64,000 nucleotides of DNA from Burkholderiaceae bacterium 16 (GTDB lineage: Bacteria > Pseudomonadota > Gammaproteobacteria > Burkholderiales > Burkholderiaceae), in contig JYOD01000104.1 of assembly GCA_000955785.1 (NCBI GenBank), positions 52,515-116,514 of the forward strand. Direction: 5' to 3'. Made by a program: the position numbers and the translations under genes. The notes beneath the pieces were generated by a model. The model was not told the origin of the DNA, made no database searches, and was given only the letters and a program-made list of their open reading frames with translations. Position 1 is the first letter of the stretch. Every line of letters starts with the position of its first letter. Below are positions 28,807 to 37,350 of this stretch, in pieces.

Positions 28807-29823
28807 TCACGATGCGTTCGGGGTAGTGTTCTTGCGGCGCGCCGGGGCACGCCTGGCGCGGCCTTCGGCAGCCTCGTCCTGGCGCGGCTCGCGCGCGTCG
28901 CGCCCTTGTCCGGGCGGGGCGCCGTGCAGCCACGGCAGCAGGAACTCGGTCATCTCGGCGGCCGCCTTGACGGCATGCGCGGCGCGGTAGGCCACGGCGC
29001 CGCACAGCGCTTCGATGTAGGCGAGCACCGCGGCGTCCGAATTGGCGGAAAGCTGGCGGCCGGTATGCGCGTACAGCGCGATATCGGCGAGCGACGCCAG
29101 CGGCGAGGTGGGTCCGTCGGTCAGCGCCAGGATGCGCGCGCCACGCGAGCGGGCGCGCCGGGCGATGGTCACGGTGTCATACACGTAGCGCGGGAAACCG
29201 ATCACGATCAGCAGGTCGCTGCGCTGCAGCTTGAACAACTGGCGCGCGGCGGTGGAGGCGCCCCCGGCACCGGATACCGAAATCACCGTGCGGCAGGACA
29301 TGTCCAGCCCATGTTGCAACAACCCGGCGAGAAAGCCGCTGGCGCCGAAACCCACCACGAAGATGCGCTCGGCAGCCAGGATGGCCTCCACCGCGCGCTC
29401 GCAGGTCTCGGCGTCGAGCGCACGGCGCGAGGCTTCCAGGTTGCGCACGTCCTCTTCCAGCGAGGCGGCGAACACTTCGGCCACCGTGGCCGGACGCGCC
29501 AGTTCGGTGCGTAGTTTCTCAACGGGTGCAAGGGTGGCTTCGAAACCGCGCACCAGTTCGGCGCGAAATTGCGGAAAGCCCTCGAATCCCAGCGCGCGTG
29601 CGAAGCGATTGGCGGTGGCGACGGACACCTCCACAGCATCGGCGAATTCGTCGATACGCATGGTGGCAGCACGGAACGGGTTGCCCAGCACGTACTCCGC
29701 CATGCGCTGGTGCGCCGGCGTCAGCGTGGGCAGGGCGCGGGCAATACGTTCCGTGATTGAAGCGCTGCCATTGCTGCCGTTAAGGGCAGCCTTGCCGGGA
29801 GAGCCTTGGGTACCGCTGGACAT
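28807..29823 (-). CDS. RpiR/MurR-family transcriptional regulator
   Basis: A 338-residue DNA-binding regulator. The N-terminal HTH_6 domain (about residues 25-100: LPTLTPAHQRMAEYVL, then ATMRIDEFADAVEVSVATANRFARALGFEGF) is followed by a SIS sugar-phosphate-type domain (VEAILAAERIFVVGFGASGFLAG; DLLIVIGFPRYVYDT). The C-terminus is a charged, disordered extension (GRDAREPRQDEAAEGRARRAP). It is the first gene of the peptide operon, 5 bases before iaaA, so it is probably autoregulated through the palindrome at 29891. SIS domains usually bind phosphosugars, so a muropeptide- or sugar-derived inducer is possible. Confidence 0.88.
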   Translation of the reverse strand: MSSGTQGSPGKAALNGSNGSASITERIARALPTLTPAHQRMAEYVLGNPFRAATMRIDEFADAVEVSVATANRFARALGFEGFPQFRAELVRGFEATLAPVEKLRTELARPATVAEVFAASLEEDVRNLEASRRALDAETCERAVEAILAAERIFVVGFGASGFLAGLLQHGLDMSCRTVISVSGAGGASTAARQLFKLQRSDLLIVIGFPRYVYDTVTIARRARSRGARILALTDGPTSPLASLADIALYAHTGRQLSANSDAAVLAYIEALCGAVAYRAAHAVKAAAEMTEFLLPWLHGAPPGQGRDAREPRQDEAAEGRARRAPARRKNTTPNAS

Positions 29824-30148
29824 GGTGCGTGCTTTTGGTTGGTTGGAGATGCGCGCGCCGGAAACCAGGCCTTCATCCGGTGCGCATCGATGTAAATAAA
29901 TTTACACGCAAAGCGCGTGCCATGAAAATAGAGTTTTACCAGCTCAAGGGTTTTCACCTATGACCACTATCGGCTGACCTGGCTCCGTGCGGCGCACAAT
30001 CCACATTAATGAAGGACTGGCTCGCAGCGCGTTGCGCGTTCCGGAGGTATCGGCATACGAAGCGGCTACAATGCCGGGTTGCCCCGTGCCATGCCGGGGC
30101 CGGATTGACCGAACGCCCAGACTTGCCCTTCTCCAGCCTCTCCCTTCC
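29824..30148. other. Divergent region between the peptide operon and yheS
   Basis: 325 bases with no supported gene. It is unusually A/T-rich around 29885-29950 and carries a perfect 16-base palindrome at 29891. The yheS-proximal part shows no clear promoter hexamers. Confidence 0.55.
29891..29906. promoter_or_regulatory. Candidate RpiR-family operator (perfect palindrome)
   Basis: TGTAAATAAATTTACA: two 7-base arms TGTAAAT / ATTTACA around AA. It lies 68 bases upstream of the RpiR-type regulator ATG. Its TGTA...TACA frame resembles the HexR site, the best-studied RpiR-family operator. Assignment to this regulator is inference from position and shape. Confidence 0.6.
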
Positions 30149-32095
30149 GTGATCCGAATCGACCAGCTAGTCCTCCAGCGCGGCACCAAGGTGCTGTTCG
30201 ACCACACCAGCGTGACGCTGAACCCCGGCGAGCGCGTCGGCCTTGTCGGCGCCAACGGCAGCGGCAAGTCGACCTTGTTCGCCATGCTGCGCGGCGAGTT
30301 GCAGGCTGACGGCGGCGACGTGGCGATCCCGCCGCAGTGGCGTACCGCCCATGTGGCGCAGGAAACCCCGGCCGTGATGCGCAGCGCGGTGGAATACGTC
30401 ATCGACGGCGACACCCAGCTGCGCGATATCGAAGCGCGCATCGCCGCGGCCCAGGCCAGCGGCGATGGCACCGCGGAGGGCGACGCCCACGCAGCGTTTG
30501 CCGACGCCGACGGCTACACCGCGCCGGCGCGAGCCGAAGCGCTGCTACTGGGCCTGGGCTTCACGCTGCCGCAGGTGTCGCAGCCGGTGGCCTCCTTCTC
30601 GGGCGGCTGGCGCATGCGGCTGAACCTGGCGCAGGCGCTGATGTGCCCGTCCGACCTGCTGCTGCTCGACGAACCCACCAATCACCTGGATCTGGATGCC
30701 ATCGTCTGGCTGGAAGACTGGCTGGCGCGCTATCCCGGCACGCTGGTGATGATTTCCCACGATCGCGAGTTCCTCGATGCGATCTGCAACGTCACGGTGC
30801 ATATCGAGAACCAGCAGCTGCGCCGCTACGGCGGCAACTACAGCCAGTTCGAGACGCTGCGCCTGCAGCAGATGGCCTTGCAACAGTCCGCCTACTCGCG
30901 CCAGCAGAAAGAAATCGCCCACCTCGAGTCCTTCATCACCCGCTTCAAGGCCAAGGCCAGCAAGGCGCGCCAGGCACAGAGCCGGGTCAAGGCGCTGGAG
31001 AAGATGGAGCGGCTGGCGCCGGTGCATATCGCCGCGGGCTTTGCCTTCGAGTTCCGCGAGCCGGATTCGGCGCCCAACCCGATGATGGTGCTGGAAGGCG
31101 TGGACTGCGGCTATCCCGCCCCCGCGCCGGATGCGCCGCCCGTGACCATCCTGCATAACCTCACGCTATCGATCCAGACCGGCCAGCGCATCGGCCTACT
31201 GGGCGCCAACGGCCAGGGCAAGTCGACGCTGGTGAAGACGCTGGCCGGTTCGCAGGAAGCGCTGGCCGGCACGCTGCGCCTGGGCAAGGGGCTGCAGATC
31301 GGCTATTTCGCCCAGCACCAGCTGGAAACGCTGCGCGACCAGGACTCGCCGCTGCAGCACCTGGCGCGGCTCGCGCCGGACACGCGCGAGCAAGAGCTGC
31401 GCGACTTCCTCGGCAGCTTCAATTTCCGCGGCGACATGGCCACCGCATCGATCGAGCCGTTCTCCGGCGGCGAGAAGGCACGCCTGGCGCTGTCGCTGAT
31501 CGTCTGGCAGAAGCCCAACCTGCTACTGCTCGACGAACCGACCAACCACCTGGACCTCGACACCCGCGAGGCACTCACCATGGCGCTGGCGCAGTTCGAG
31601 GGCACGCTGATCGTGGTCTCGCACGACCGGCACCTGCTGCGCGCCACCACCGACCAGTTCATCCTGGTAGCGGACGGCACCATCAAACCCTTCGACGGCG
31701 ACCTGGACGACTATCGCGACTGGCTGCTGCAGCAAGCCGCCGCCAAGCGCAACGCGGCCAGCGCCTCGCACGCGCCGGCGGACGGCGATGCCTCGGCCAC
31801 ATCGAACGCCAACCGCCGCGACCAGCGCCGCGCCGAAGCGGACGAACGCCAGCGCCTGACGCAGTTGCGCAAGCCGCTGACCAAGGAACTGGAAAAGGTG
31901 GAGAAGCGCATGGCCGTGCTGCAGCAGGCCAAGACCGAGATCGACGCCTTCATGGCCGACGAGACCAGTTATGCGGAAGCCAACAAGGCCAGGTTGATGG
32001 AGATGCTCAAGCGCCAGGGCGAGGTCGGCGGCGAGCTGGACACGCTGGAGGAGCGCTGGCTCGAACTACAGGAGCAGATCGAACAGATCGTGTAA
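30149..32095 (+). CDS. yheS: ABC-F ATPase, YheS type
   Basis: Soluble ABC-F protein of 648 residues with two ATPase domains and no membrane segments; this family acts on ribosomes. Domain 1: GANGSGKST, FSGGWRMRLNLAQAL, LLLLDEPTNHLDLD. The linker (P-site tether) is basic (RFKAKASKARQAQSRVKALEK). Domain 2: GANGQGKST, FSGGEKARLALSL, LLLLDEPTNHLDLD. A C-terminal Lys/Glu coiled coil follows (residues about 565-648). It aligns along its length with E. coli YheS (637 residues). I chose GTG 30149 (VIRIDQLVLQRGTK), which matches the family N-terminus; in-frame sequence upstream is not conserved in type. Confidence 0.92.
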   Translation: MIRIDQLVLQRGTKVLFDHTSVTLNPGERVGLVGANGSGKSTLFAMLRGELQADGGDVAIPPQWRTAHVAQETPAVMRSAVEYVIDGDTQLRDIEARIAAAQASGDGTAEGDAHAAFADADGYTAPARAEALLLGLGFTLPQVSQPVASFSGGWRMRLNLAQALMCPSDLLLLDEPTNHLDLDAIVWLEDWLARYPGTLVMISHDREFLDAICNVTVHIENQQLRRYGGNYSQFETLRLQQMALQQSAYSRQQKEIAHLESFITRFKAKASKARQAQSRVKALEKMERLAPVHIAAGFAFEFREPDSAPNPMMVLEGVDCGYPAPAPDAPPVTILHNLTLSIQTGQRIGLLGANGQGKSTLVKTLAGSQEALAGTLRLGKGLQIGYFAQHQLETLRDQDSPLQHLARLAPDTREQELRDFLGSFNFRGDMATASIEPFSGGEKARLALSLIVWQKPNLLLLDEPTNHLDLDTREALTMALAQFEGTLIVVSHDRHLLRATTDQFILVADGTIKPFDGDLDDYRDWLLQQAAAKRNAASASHAPADGDASATSNANRRDQRRAEADERQRLTQLRKPLTKELEKVEKRMAVLQQAKTEIDAFMADETSYAEANKARLMEMLKRQGEVGGELDTLEERWLELQEQIEQIV

Positions 32096-32109
32096 GCGTG
32101 CGAGAGATG

Positions 32110-32129
32110 CCGGGGGCGCCAGCCCCCGG
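32110..32129 (+). terminator. GC-rich hairpin after yheS
   Basis: CCGGGGGC, loop GCCA, GCCCCCGG, 14 bases after the yheS stop. There is no U-tract, so termination is uncertain; it sits between the convergent yheS and dsbB genes. Confidence 0.5.
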
Positions 32130-32167
32130 GAAGCGCGCGCCGGCAGCAGCCGGCCGCGCCAGGCAGA

Positions 32168-32653
32168 TCAGCGGAAGTTCTTCTCGCGCCGGATCATGCC
32201 CACCGCCAGCGTGGCGGTCAGGATAAACAGCCAGATCAGCGACCACGCCGGGATCGACAGACCGAAGATCGGGGGCAGCGGCGTGGTGCACATGCCATCC
32301 GAGAAGAACACCTGCGGCAGGACCTTGGCCGTGGGCAACTGGTTGACCCAGTTCTCCAGCGGATCGATGCCGCAGCTGGCCTTGGGATTCAGCAACAGCG
32401 ACACGTGATAGCCCGCCACCGCGATGCCAGCCACACCGGACAGCATGCCCAGCCCTTGCCACAGGCTGCGCGTGTTCTGCGCGATGGCGGCCAGCAGCGA
32501 GAACACGCCGATTGCCACGAAGGCAAAACGCTGCATCACGCACAGCGGGCACGGCTGATACCCCTCGACATGCTGCAGGTAGAGGGCATAGCCGACCAGC
32601 CCGAAGGAAATCGCGGCGATCAGCAGAAAGAAACTACGGGAATTGGCTTGCAT
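32168..32653 (-). CDS. dsbB: Disulfide bond formation protein DsbB
   Basis: Inner-membrane quinone reductase that reoxidises DsbA. 161 residues with four transmembrane helices. The first periplasmic loop has CPLC (Cys35, Cys38) and the second has Cys94 and Cys122, the normal two redox pairs. The length fits the family. No dsbA lies beside it. Confidence 0.93.
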   Translation of the reverse strand: MQANSRSFFLLIAAISFGLVGYALYLQHVEGYQPCPLCVMQRFAFVAIGVFSLLAAIAQNTRSLWQGLGMLSGVAGIAVAGYHVSLLLNPKASCGIDPLENWVNQLPTAKVLPQVFFSDGMCTTPLPPIFGLSIPAWSLIWLFILTATLAVGMIRREKNFR

Positions 32654-32971
32654 GGCTCACTAGCAAAAAAATGGCCGGGCGGCACCCGTCGAAGCGCTAG
32701 ACAGGCACCGCGAGGCCCTCCATCGGTGCGCCGGACGGCGTTGCCGTCCGCGCAATACGAGGCACATTATTACCGATTTTGCGAAAGATGCCCCCACAAT
32801 CCCGCGCGACGGGCCCGACGCCACTTGCGGCGGATTGACGCAGGCCGCGATGGCACCGCGCGGCGCGCAGGGCCACGCGCAGGCGCCCGCACAACAGGCT
32901 GGCGCATGGCTCGCGCAAGGTGGGGGGAAACCGCCACAGTAAGCGGCCAGCCTCCCGCGAGCGCGCCGCCC
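32654..32971. other. Intergenic stretch between dsbB and a GNAT gene
   Basis: 318 bases without a supported gene. It contains a perfect hairpin at 32732-32750 (CGGACGGC, loop GTT, GCCGTCCG) that may end the upstream acetyltransferase message, and must contain the dsbB promoter. I could not assign -35/-10 hexamers. Confidence 0.5.
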
Positions 32972-33589
32972 TCAGGGTGCGCGGAAGTTGCCGGACAGCG
33001 ATTGCCAGCGCTGCGCTGACATGCGGTACAGCCAGTGCAACAGCAGCGGGCTGTCTTGCGCGACCGCAGGGTGCTCGAAGGTGCCGTCCGCCACCATGCC
33101 CAGCCGCTCCATCACGGCGCGGGAACGCACATTGACCAGCGGGGTGAACGAGACGATCTCCGCCAGCGCCAGCCGCCCGAAGCCAAATTGCAGCGCAGCC
33201 CGCGCCGCCTCCGCGGCATAGCCCTGCCCCCAATGCGCCCGCGACAGGCGCCAGCCGATTTCCACGCAGGGGGAGAACGGCAGCGTCGCGGCAGGTTCAT
33301 GCAAGCCGACGAAGCCGATAAAGGCGCCATCCTCCTTGCGCTCGACCGCCCAGAAGCCCCAGCCGCGCGCGGCGATCAGCGACTGGCAACGCAACGCCAT
33401 GGCGTCGCTGGCGGCGCGGTCCAGCGGCGCCGGCAAGCACGCCATCACCACCGGATCGGCATTGAGCGCGGCAAAGGGCGCGAAATCCGCCTCGCGCCAC
33501 TGGCGCAAGCGCAAGCGCAAGCGGGCAGTTTCCAGGACGACCGGCTCATTACCGGCCGCGCCTGCCAGGGAAGTCTGTCGATCGGGCAT
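32972..33589 (-). CDS. GNAT-family N-acetyltransferase (RimJ/RimL-like)
   Basis: A 205-residue acetyl-CoA-dependent transferase of the Acetyltransf_3 type. Visible features are LETARLRLRQW-type N-terminus (LETARLRLRLRQWREADF), IGFVGLHEP, EIGWRLSRAHWGQGYAAEAARAAL (acetyl-CoA P-loop region, Q/R-x-x-G-x-A) and VNVRSRAVMERLGM. These are the hallmarks of RimJ/RimL-like enzymes, but the acceptor is unknown. It stands alone, 19 bases downstream of the secreted unknown gene. Confidence 0.82.
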   Translation of the reverse strand: MPDRQTSLAGAAGNEPVVLETARLRLRLRQWREADFAPFAALNADPVVMACLPAPLDRAASDAMALRCQSLIAARGWGFWAVERKEDGAFIGFVGLHEPAATLPFSPCVEIGWRLSRAHWGQGYAAEAARAALQFGFGRLALAEIVSFTPLVNVRSRAVMERLGMVADGTFEHPAVAQDSPLLLHWLYRMSAQRWQSLSGNFRAP

Positions 33590-33608
33590 GTTGACGATAC
33601 CTCCCAGC

Positions 33609-34184
33609 CTAGCGCGCGGCCGCTCCCTGCCCGGCCTGGCTGCGCTCGTAGGCTTTCAGCGCCTGCGCGTCCTGATGGCTGACGAGCTCGCAAATCAGCA
33701 GCGTCTTGCCCGGCAGCGCAGCGCTTTCGCGCGCCACGATGGAAACGGTGCCGAGACCGGGCAGAGGCTGCTGAGCGGCCGGCAGAGCGCGGGTAAAGCC
33801 CTTGGTGGCGGTGCCCAGCAAGGTCGAAGTCTCCTGCTTGAGCTGGTAGCGCGCGGCCAGCGCTTCGGCCTGCCGGCCCTGCACCAGCACACCCACTGAC
33901 GTACCGGCGAACACCACTTCATCGCTAGCGAAGCCGTCCTGCACGATGGGCTGCGGCAGCCTGTAGATGGCCGCGCCCAGCCTGGACAGATCCGGCTTGG
34001 CGAGCTTCTCGGCGGCCTCGTAGAGCGCGGTGGCGGTCTTCGTCGTGTAGGGCGGCTTGCACAGCGCTGCGTCAAAAAACGGCCTGGCGCCATCGGCCGC
34101 GGCCGCGGCCCCGTGCAGCAACGCGGCGCCGCAGCCGATCGCGGCGATCATGCCGTGGTGGCGATGGACGTTGAAAATGCGCAT
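33609..34184 (-). CDS. Secreted protein of unknown function
   Basis: A 191-residue product with a probable signal peptide (MRIFNVHRHHGMIAAIGCGAALLHGAAAAADG, cleavage after AAAA). The mature part has one Cys pair (ALCKPPY and LLICELVS) and no domain I recognise. It contains a small Val/Gly-rich segment (DEVVFAGTSVGVLVQG) that could form a beta sheet. Periplasmic location is inferred. It may be co-transcribed with the GNAT gene (19-base gap). Confidence 0.65.
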   Translation of the reverse strand: MRIFNVHRHHGMIAAIGCGAALLHGAAAAADGARPFFDAALCKPPYTTKTATALYEAAEKLAKPDLSRLGAAIYRLPQPIVQDGFASDEVVFAGTSVGVLVQGRQAEALAARYQLKQETSTLLGTATKGFTRALPAAQQPLPGLGTVSIVARESAALPGKTLLICELVSHQDAQALKAYERSQAGQGAAAR

Positions 34185-34263
34185 GGATGAACTCCGATTG
34201 AAAAAGTGCTTCGGAATATACCCAAAGTTGCCACTGGAGAGGGTCGGGAAAGGGCTGGCGCCC

Positions 34264-35625
34264 TCACTCCAGGTGCCGGACCCGGTCGATTGCCTGTTCC
34301 AGCCGCTCCACCGCCATCACCTCCAGCCCGTCGATCTTCTGCTTGGGCGCATTGGCCTTGGGAATCACCGCCATCGAGAAGCCAAGCTTGGCCGCTTCGC
34401 GCAAGCGTTCCTGCCCGCGCGGGCTGGGCCGGATCTCGCCGGCCAGGCCGACTTCGCCGAAGACCACCAGCCCGCGCGGCAGCGGCTTGTTGCGCATGGA
34501 GGAATGGATAGCCAGCAGCACCGCCAGGTCGGCCGCCGGCTCGGAGATCTTGACCCCGCCCACGGCGTTGAGAAACACGTCCTGGTCGAAGCATGCAATG
34601 CCGGCATGGCGATGCAGCACCGCCAGCAGCATGGCCAGCCGGTTCTGCTCCAGCCCCACGGCCAGGCGCCGCGGGTTCGGCACGTGCGCGGTATCCACCA
34701 GCGCCTGCACCTCCACCAGCAGCGGCCGCGTGCCCTCCTGCGTCACCAGCACGCAGGAACCGGGCACCACCTGCTCGTGCTGCGACAGGAACAGCGCGGA
34801 GGGATTGCTGACGCCGCGCAGGCCACGCTCGGTCATGGCGAACACGCCCAGCTCGTTGACCGCGCCGAAGCGGTTCTTGAAAGCGCGGATCAGGCGGTGC
34901 GAGGAATGCGTGTCGCCCTCGAAATACAAAACGGTATCGACTATATGCTCCAGCACGCGCGGCCCGGCCAGGCTGCCGTCCTTGGTCACGTGCCCGACCA
35001 GGATGATGGTGGTGCCCGTGCTCTTGGCGATGCGGGTGAGCTGGGCCGCGCACTCGCGCACCTGGGCCACCGAGCCCGGCGCCGAGGTCAGCGCCTCCGA
35101 GAACAAGGTCTGGATCGAATCGATCACTGCCACCTCGGGCTTCTCCGCCTCCAGCGTGGACTGGATCTTTTCCAGCTGGATCTCCGCCAGCAGCGCCAGG
35201 TGCGGACTGTCGACACCGAGGCGCTGCGCGCGCAATGCAATCTGCGCGCCGGATTCCTCGCCGCTGACGTACAGCACGCGCCGTTCCGCGGCCAGGTTGG
35301 CCAGCGCCTGCAACAGCAGGGTGGACTTGCCGATGCCGGGATCGCCGCCGATCAGCACCACGCCGCCGGAAACCAGGCCGCCGCCCAGCACGCGGTCGAA
35401 CTCATCGATGCCGCTGGAGAAACGCGGCACGTCGGCGGCGTCGATTTCCGACAGGCGCTGCACCATCGCGGAAGCCGCCAGCGGCTGGAAGCGCTTGGCC
35501 GAGCCGGTTTCCGCCACGGTCTCCACCAGGGTGTTCCATTGCTGGCACTGCGGGCACTGGCCTTGCCAGCGCGGCGAGGTACCACCGCATTCGGTGCAGG
35601 TGTAGACGTTCTTGGGCTTGGCCAA
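34264..35625 (-). CDS. radA: DNA repair protein RadA
   Basis: RecA-like ATPase involved in processing recombination intermediates. 453 residues: N-terminal zinc finger CTECGG...CPQC (residues 10-30), Walker A GGDPGIGKSTLL, Walker B-type VAVIDSIQ, the RadA-specific KNRFGAVNELGVF and a C-terminal Lon-like domain (GGVKISEPAADLAVLLAI; GEVGLAGEIRP). I chose the rare TTG start at 35625 (LAKPKNVYTC) because AGGA lies about 7 bases upstream and the N-terminus matches the family; an ATG 20 codons further up gives an unlikely leader. Confidence 0.93.
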   Translation of the reverse strand: MAKPKNVYTCTECGGTSPRWQGQCPQCQQWNTLVETVAETGSAKRFQPLAASAMVQRLSEIDAADVPRFSSGIDEFDRVLGGGLVSGGVVLIGGDPGIGKSTLLLQALANLAAERRVLYVSGEESGAQIALRAQRLGVDSPHLALLAEIQLEKIQSTLEAEKPEVAVIDSIQTLFSEALTSAPGSVAQVRECAAQLTRIAKSTGTTIILVGHVTKDGSLAGPRVLEHIVDTVLYFEGDTHSSHRLIRAFKNRFGAVNELGVFAMTERGLRGVSNPSALFLSQHEQVVPGSCVLVTQEGTRPLLVEVQALVDTAHVPNPRRLAVGLEQNRLAMLLAVLHRHAGIACFDQDVFLNAVGGVKISEPAADLAVLLAIHSSMRNKPLPRGLVVFGEVGLAGEIRPSPRGQERLREAAKLGFSMAVIPKANAPKQKIDGLEVMAVERLEQAIDRVRHLE

Positions 35626-35802
35626 CTGGAGTCCTCGGGAATGGGGGGATATGAGATACCGCGGGTGCAGGCAGGCGGGCAACACATCCCGCGTGGGCGA
35701 GCCGCGCCGTCAATGCGGAGCACATGCGCGGCCCGGAGCCGCCGCGGCCTGCCCGCGAACGGACCGGCCGGGCTGGATGTGGCAGGCGCTCCGCGCGGCC
35801 GC

Positions 35803-36918
35803 TCAGGCCAGTGCCGGCTGCTCCGGCGCGGTCAGCGTCGCCACAGTCACCGGCACGCGGGGCGACAGTGCGCACATCAGCTCATAGCCCACGGTACCGC
35901 TGGCGGCAGCGACGTCGTCGATCGGCAAGCCCTGGCCCCACAGGGTCACGGGACTGCCCACCTTGGCCTTGGGGCAAGGGGTCAGGTCGACGCAGATCAT
36001 GTCCATGGAGACCCGGCCCACCAGACGGGTACGCACGCCGTCGACCAGCACCGGCGCCGGGTTGTCGCCCCAGCCCGCCGCATGCCGCGGATAGCCGTCG
36101 GCATAGCCGCAGGCCACCACGCCGATGCGCATCGGCCGCTCGGCCTTGAACAGCGAACCGTAGCCAACGGTATCGCCCGGCTGGAGGTCCTGTATCGAGA
36201 TCAGCTCGCTGTGCAGCGACATGGCCGGCTGCAGGCCGAAGCTGGACACATCGGCCACCTGGCCCGTGGGCGATGCGCCGTACAGCACCACCCCTGGCCG
36301 GACCCAGGCGCGGTGGGCCTGCGGATGCCACAGCGTGGCGGCGGAGTTGGACAAGCTGGCCTCGCCCGGCAGGTTCGCGGTGGTGGCGTCGAACACTTCC
36401 ATCTGGTGCGCGATGCCGCGCGCGCTGTCGGCGTCCGAGAAATGGGTCATATGCACGATACTGCCCACGCATGAGAGGGTCCGCGCACGCTCCCAGGCTG
36501 TCCGGTATTGCTCCGGGCGAAAGCCCAGGCGGTTCATGCCCGTATTGAGCTTGAGCTGGATCGCCAGCGGGCCCTTGGGCCGCGCCACTTCCAGCATGCG
36601 GAGTTGTTCGTCGCAGTGCACCACGGTGGTGAGGCGGTACTGCTCCAGCAGGGCCACATCCTGCGGCTGGAAGAAACCCTCCAGCAGCAGGATCGGGCCC
36701 TGCCAGCCCAGCTCGCGCAACAGCACGGCTTCGTTCAGGTCGAGCAGGCCGAAACCGTCGGCGGCGCGCAGGCCGGCGAAAGCACGGCGGATGCCGTGGC
36801 CATAGGCGTTGGCCTTGATCACGGCCCAGACCCGCGACTGGGGTGCGCAACGGCGCACAACGTCCAGGTTGTTGGCCAGGGCCGGTTGGTGGATGACGGC
36901 GTGAATGGGTCTTGGCAT
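35803..36918 (-). CDS. alr: Alanine racemase
   Basis: PLP enzyme that makes D-alanine for peptidoglycan. 371 residues from ATG 36918 (MPRPIHAVIHQPALANN). The PLP-lysine is Lys35 in WAVIKANAYGHG; the second catalytic base is Tyr253 in DTVGYGSLF; GRVSMDMICVD is the conserved C-terminal box. It lies 177 bases upstream of radA on the same strand, a frequent proteobacterial neighbour pair, and is divergent from lplT. Confidence 0.96.
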   Translation of the reverse strand: MPRPIHAVIHQPALANNLDVVRRCAPQSRVWAVIKANAYGHGIRRAFAGLRAADGFGLLDLNEAVLLRELGWQGPILLLEGFFQPQDVALLEQYRLTTVVHCDEQLRMLEVARPKGPLAIQLKLNTGMNRLGFRPEQYRTAWERARTLSCVGSIVHMTHFSDADSARGIAHQMEVFDATTANLPGEASLSNSAATLWHPQAHRAWVRPGVVLYGASPTGQVADVSSFGLQPAMSLHSELISIQDLQPGDTVGYGSLFKAERPMRIGVVACGYADGYPRHAAGWGDNPAPVLVDGVRTRLVGRVSMDMICVDLTPCPKAKVGSPVTLWGQGLPIDDVAAASGTVGYELMCALSPRVPVTVATLTAPEQPALA

Positions 36919-37350
36919 GAGATCGCTTCTAGAGGCTTGCGGCGCGGCGGCGCGGCTGGGGTCCTGGCTGTCTGGCTGGAACGCGCCCGCCCGATGGTTG
37001 CACCATATCCGGGAAGACCCGGTACGCGCGGCACGTTGCACAGACGTTATTTGAACACATTGGAGCAAACATTTAGGGAATCGCGGCGCGCTTGCGTTGT
37101 CCAACCGGCGTCCCGTGGATGCTCGGAATCGCCTTATTTTCGTGTTATAAAGCCGGACGTTCCGGCCATGTTTTAAAAGTGATGCAATATGTCAAACACG
37201 GTCAGGCAAACTGCGCGGCACTCCCGGGGTTGGCACGAGCATCACTTTGACAACAACGCGGGCCCAGGTTCCCTACAGGCAACAACGGCGCCGAGCGGCG
37301 CGCTGGTGCCAGTCACGCACGGTAATAGCGATGGAGATAGAGTCCAAAGT
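36919..37350. other. Divergent alr/lplT intergenic region
   Basis: 432 bases. It holds promoters for both genes and an apparently long lplT leader. An extended -10 candidate lies at 37143. An in-frame ATG at 37189 would extend LplT by 54 residues of low-complexity sequence, which I consider untranslated leader. Confidence 0.5.
37143..37151 (+). promoter_or_regulatory. Candidate extended -10 for lplT
   Basis: TGTTATAAA has the TGn extended element in front of TATAAA. No matching -35 hexamer is clear, as is common with extended -10 promoters. It would give a leader of about 190 bases before ATG 37351. Confidence 0.35.

Noticed and set aside
37189..37350. Extra 54-residue N-terminus for LplT
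   Set aside because: Ser/Gly/His-rich sequence with no membrane character; family proteins start at MKKGFYTIM.
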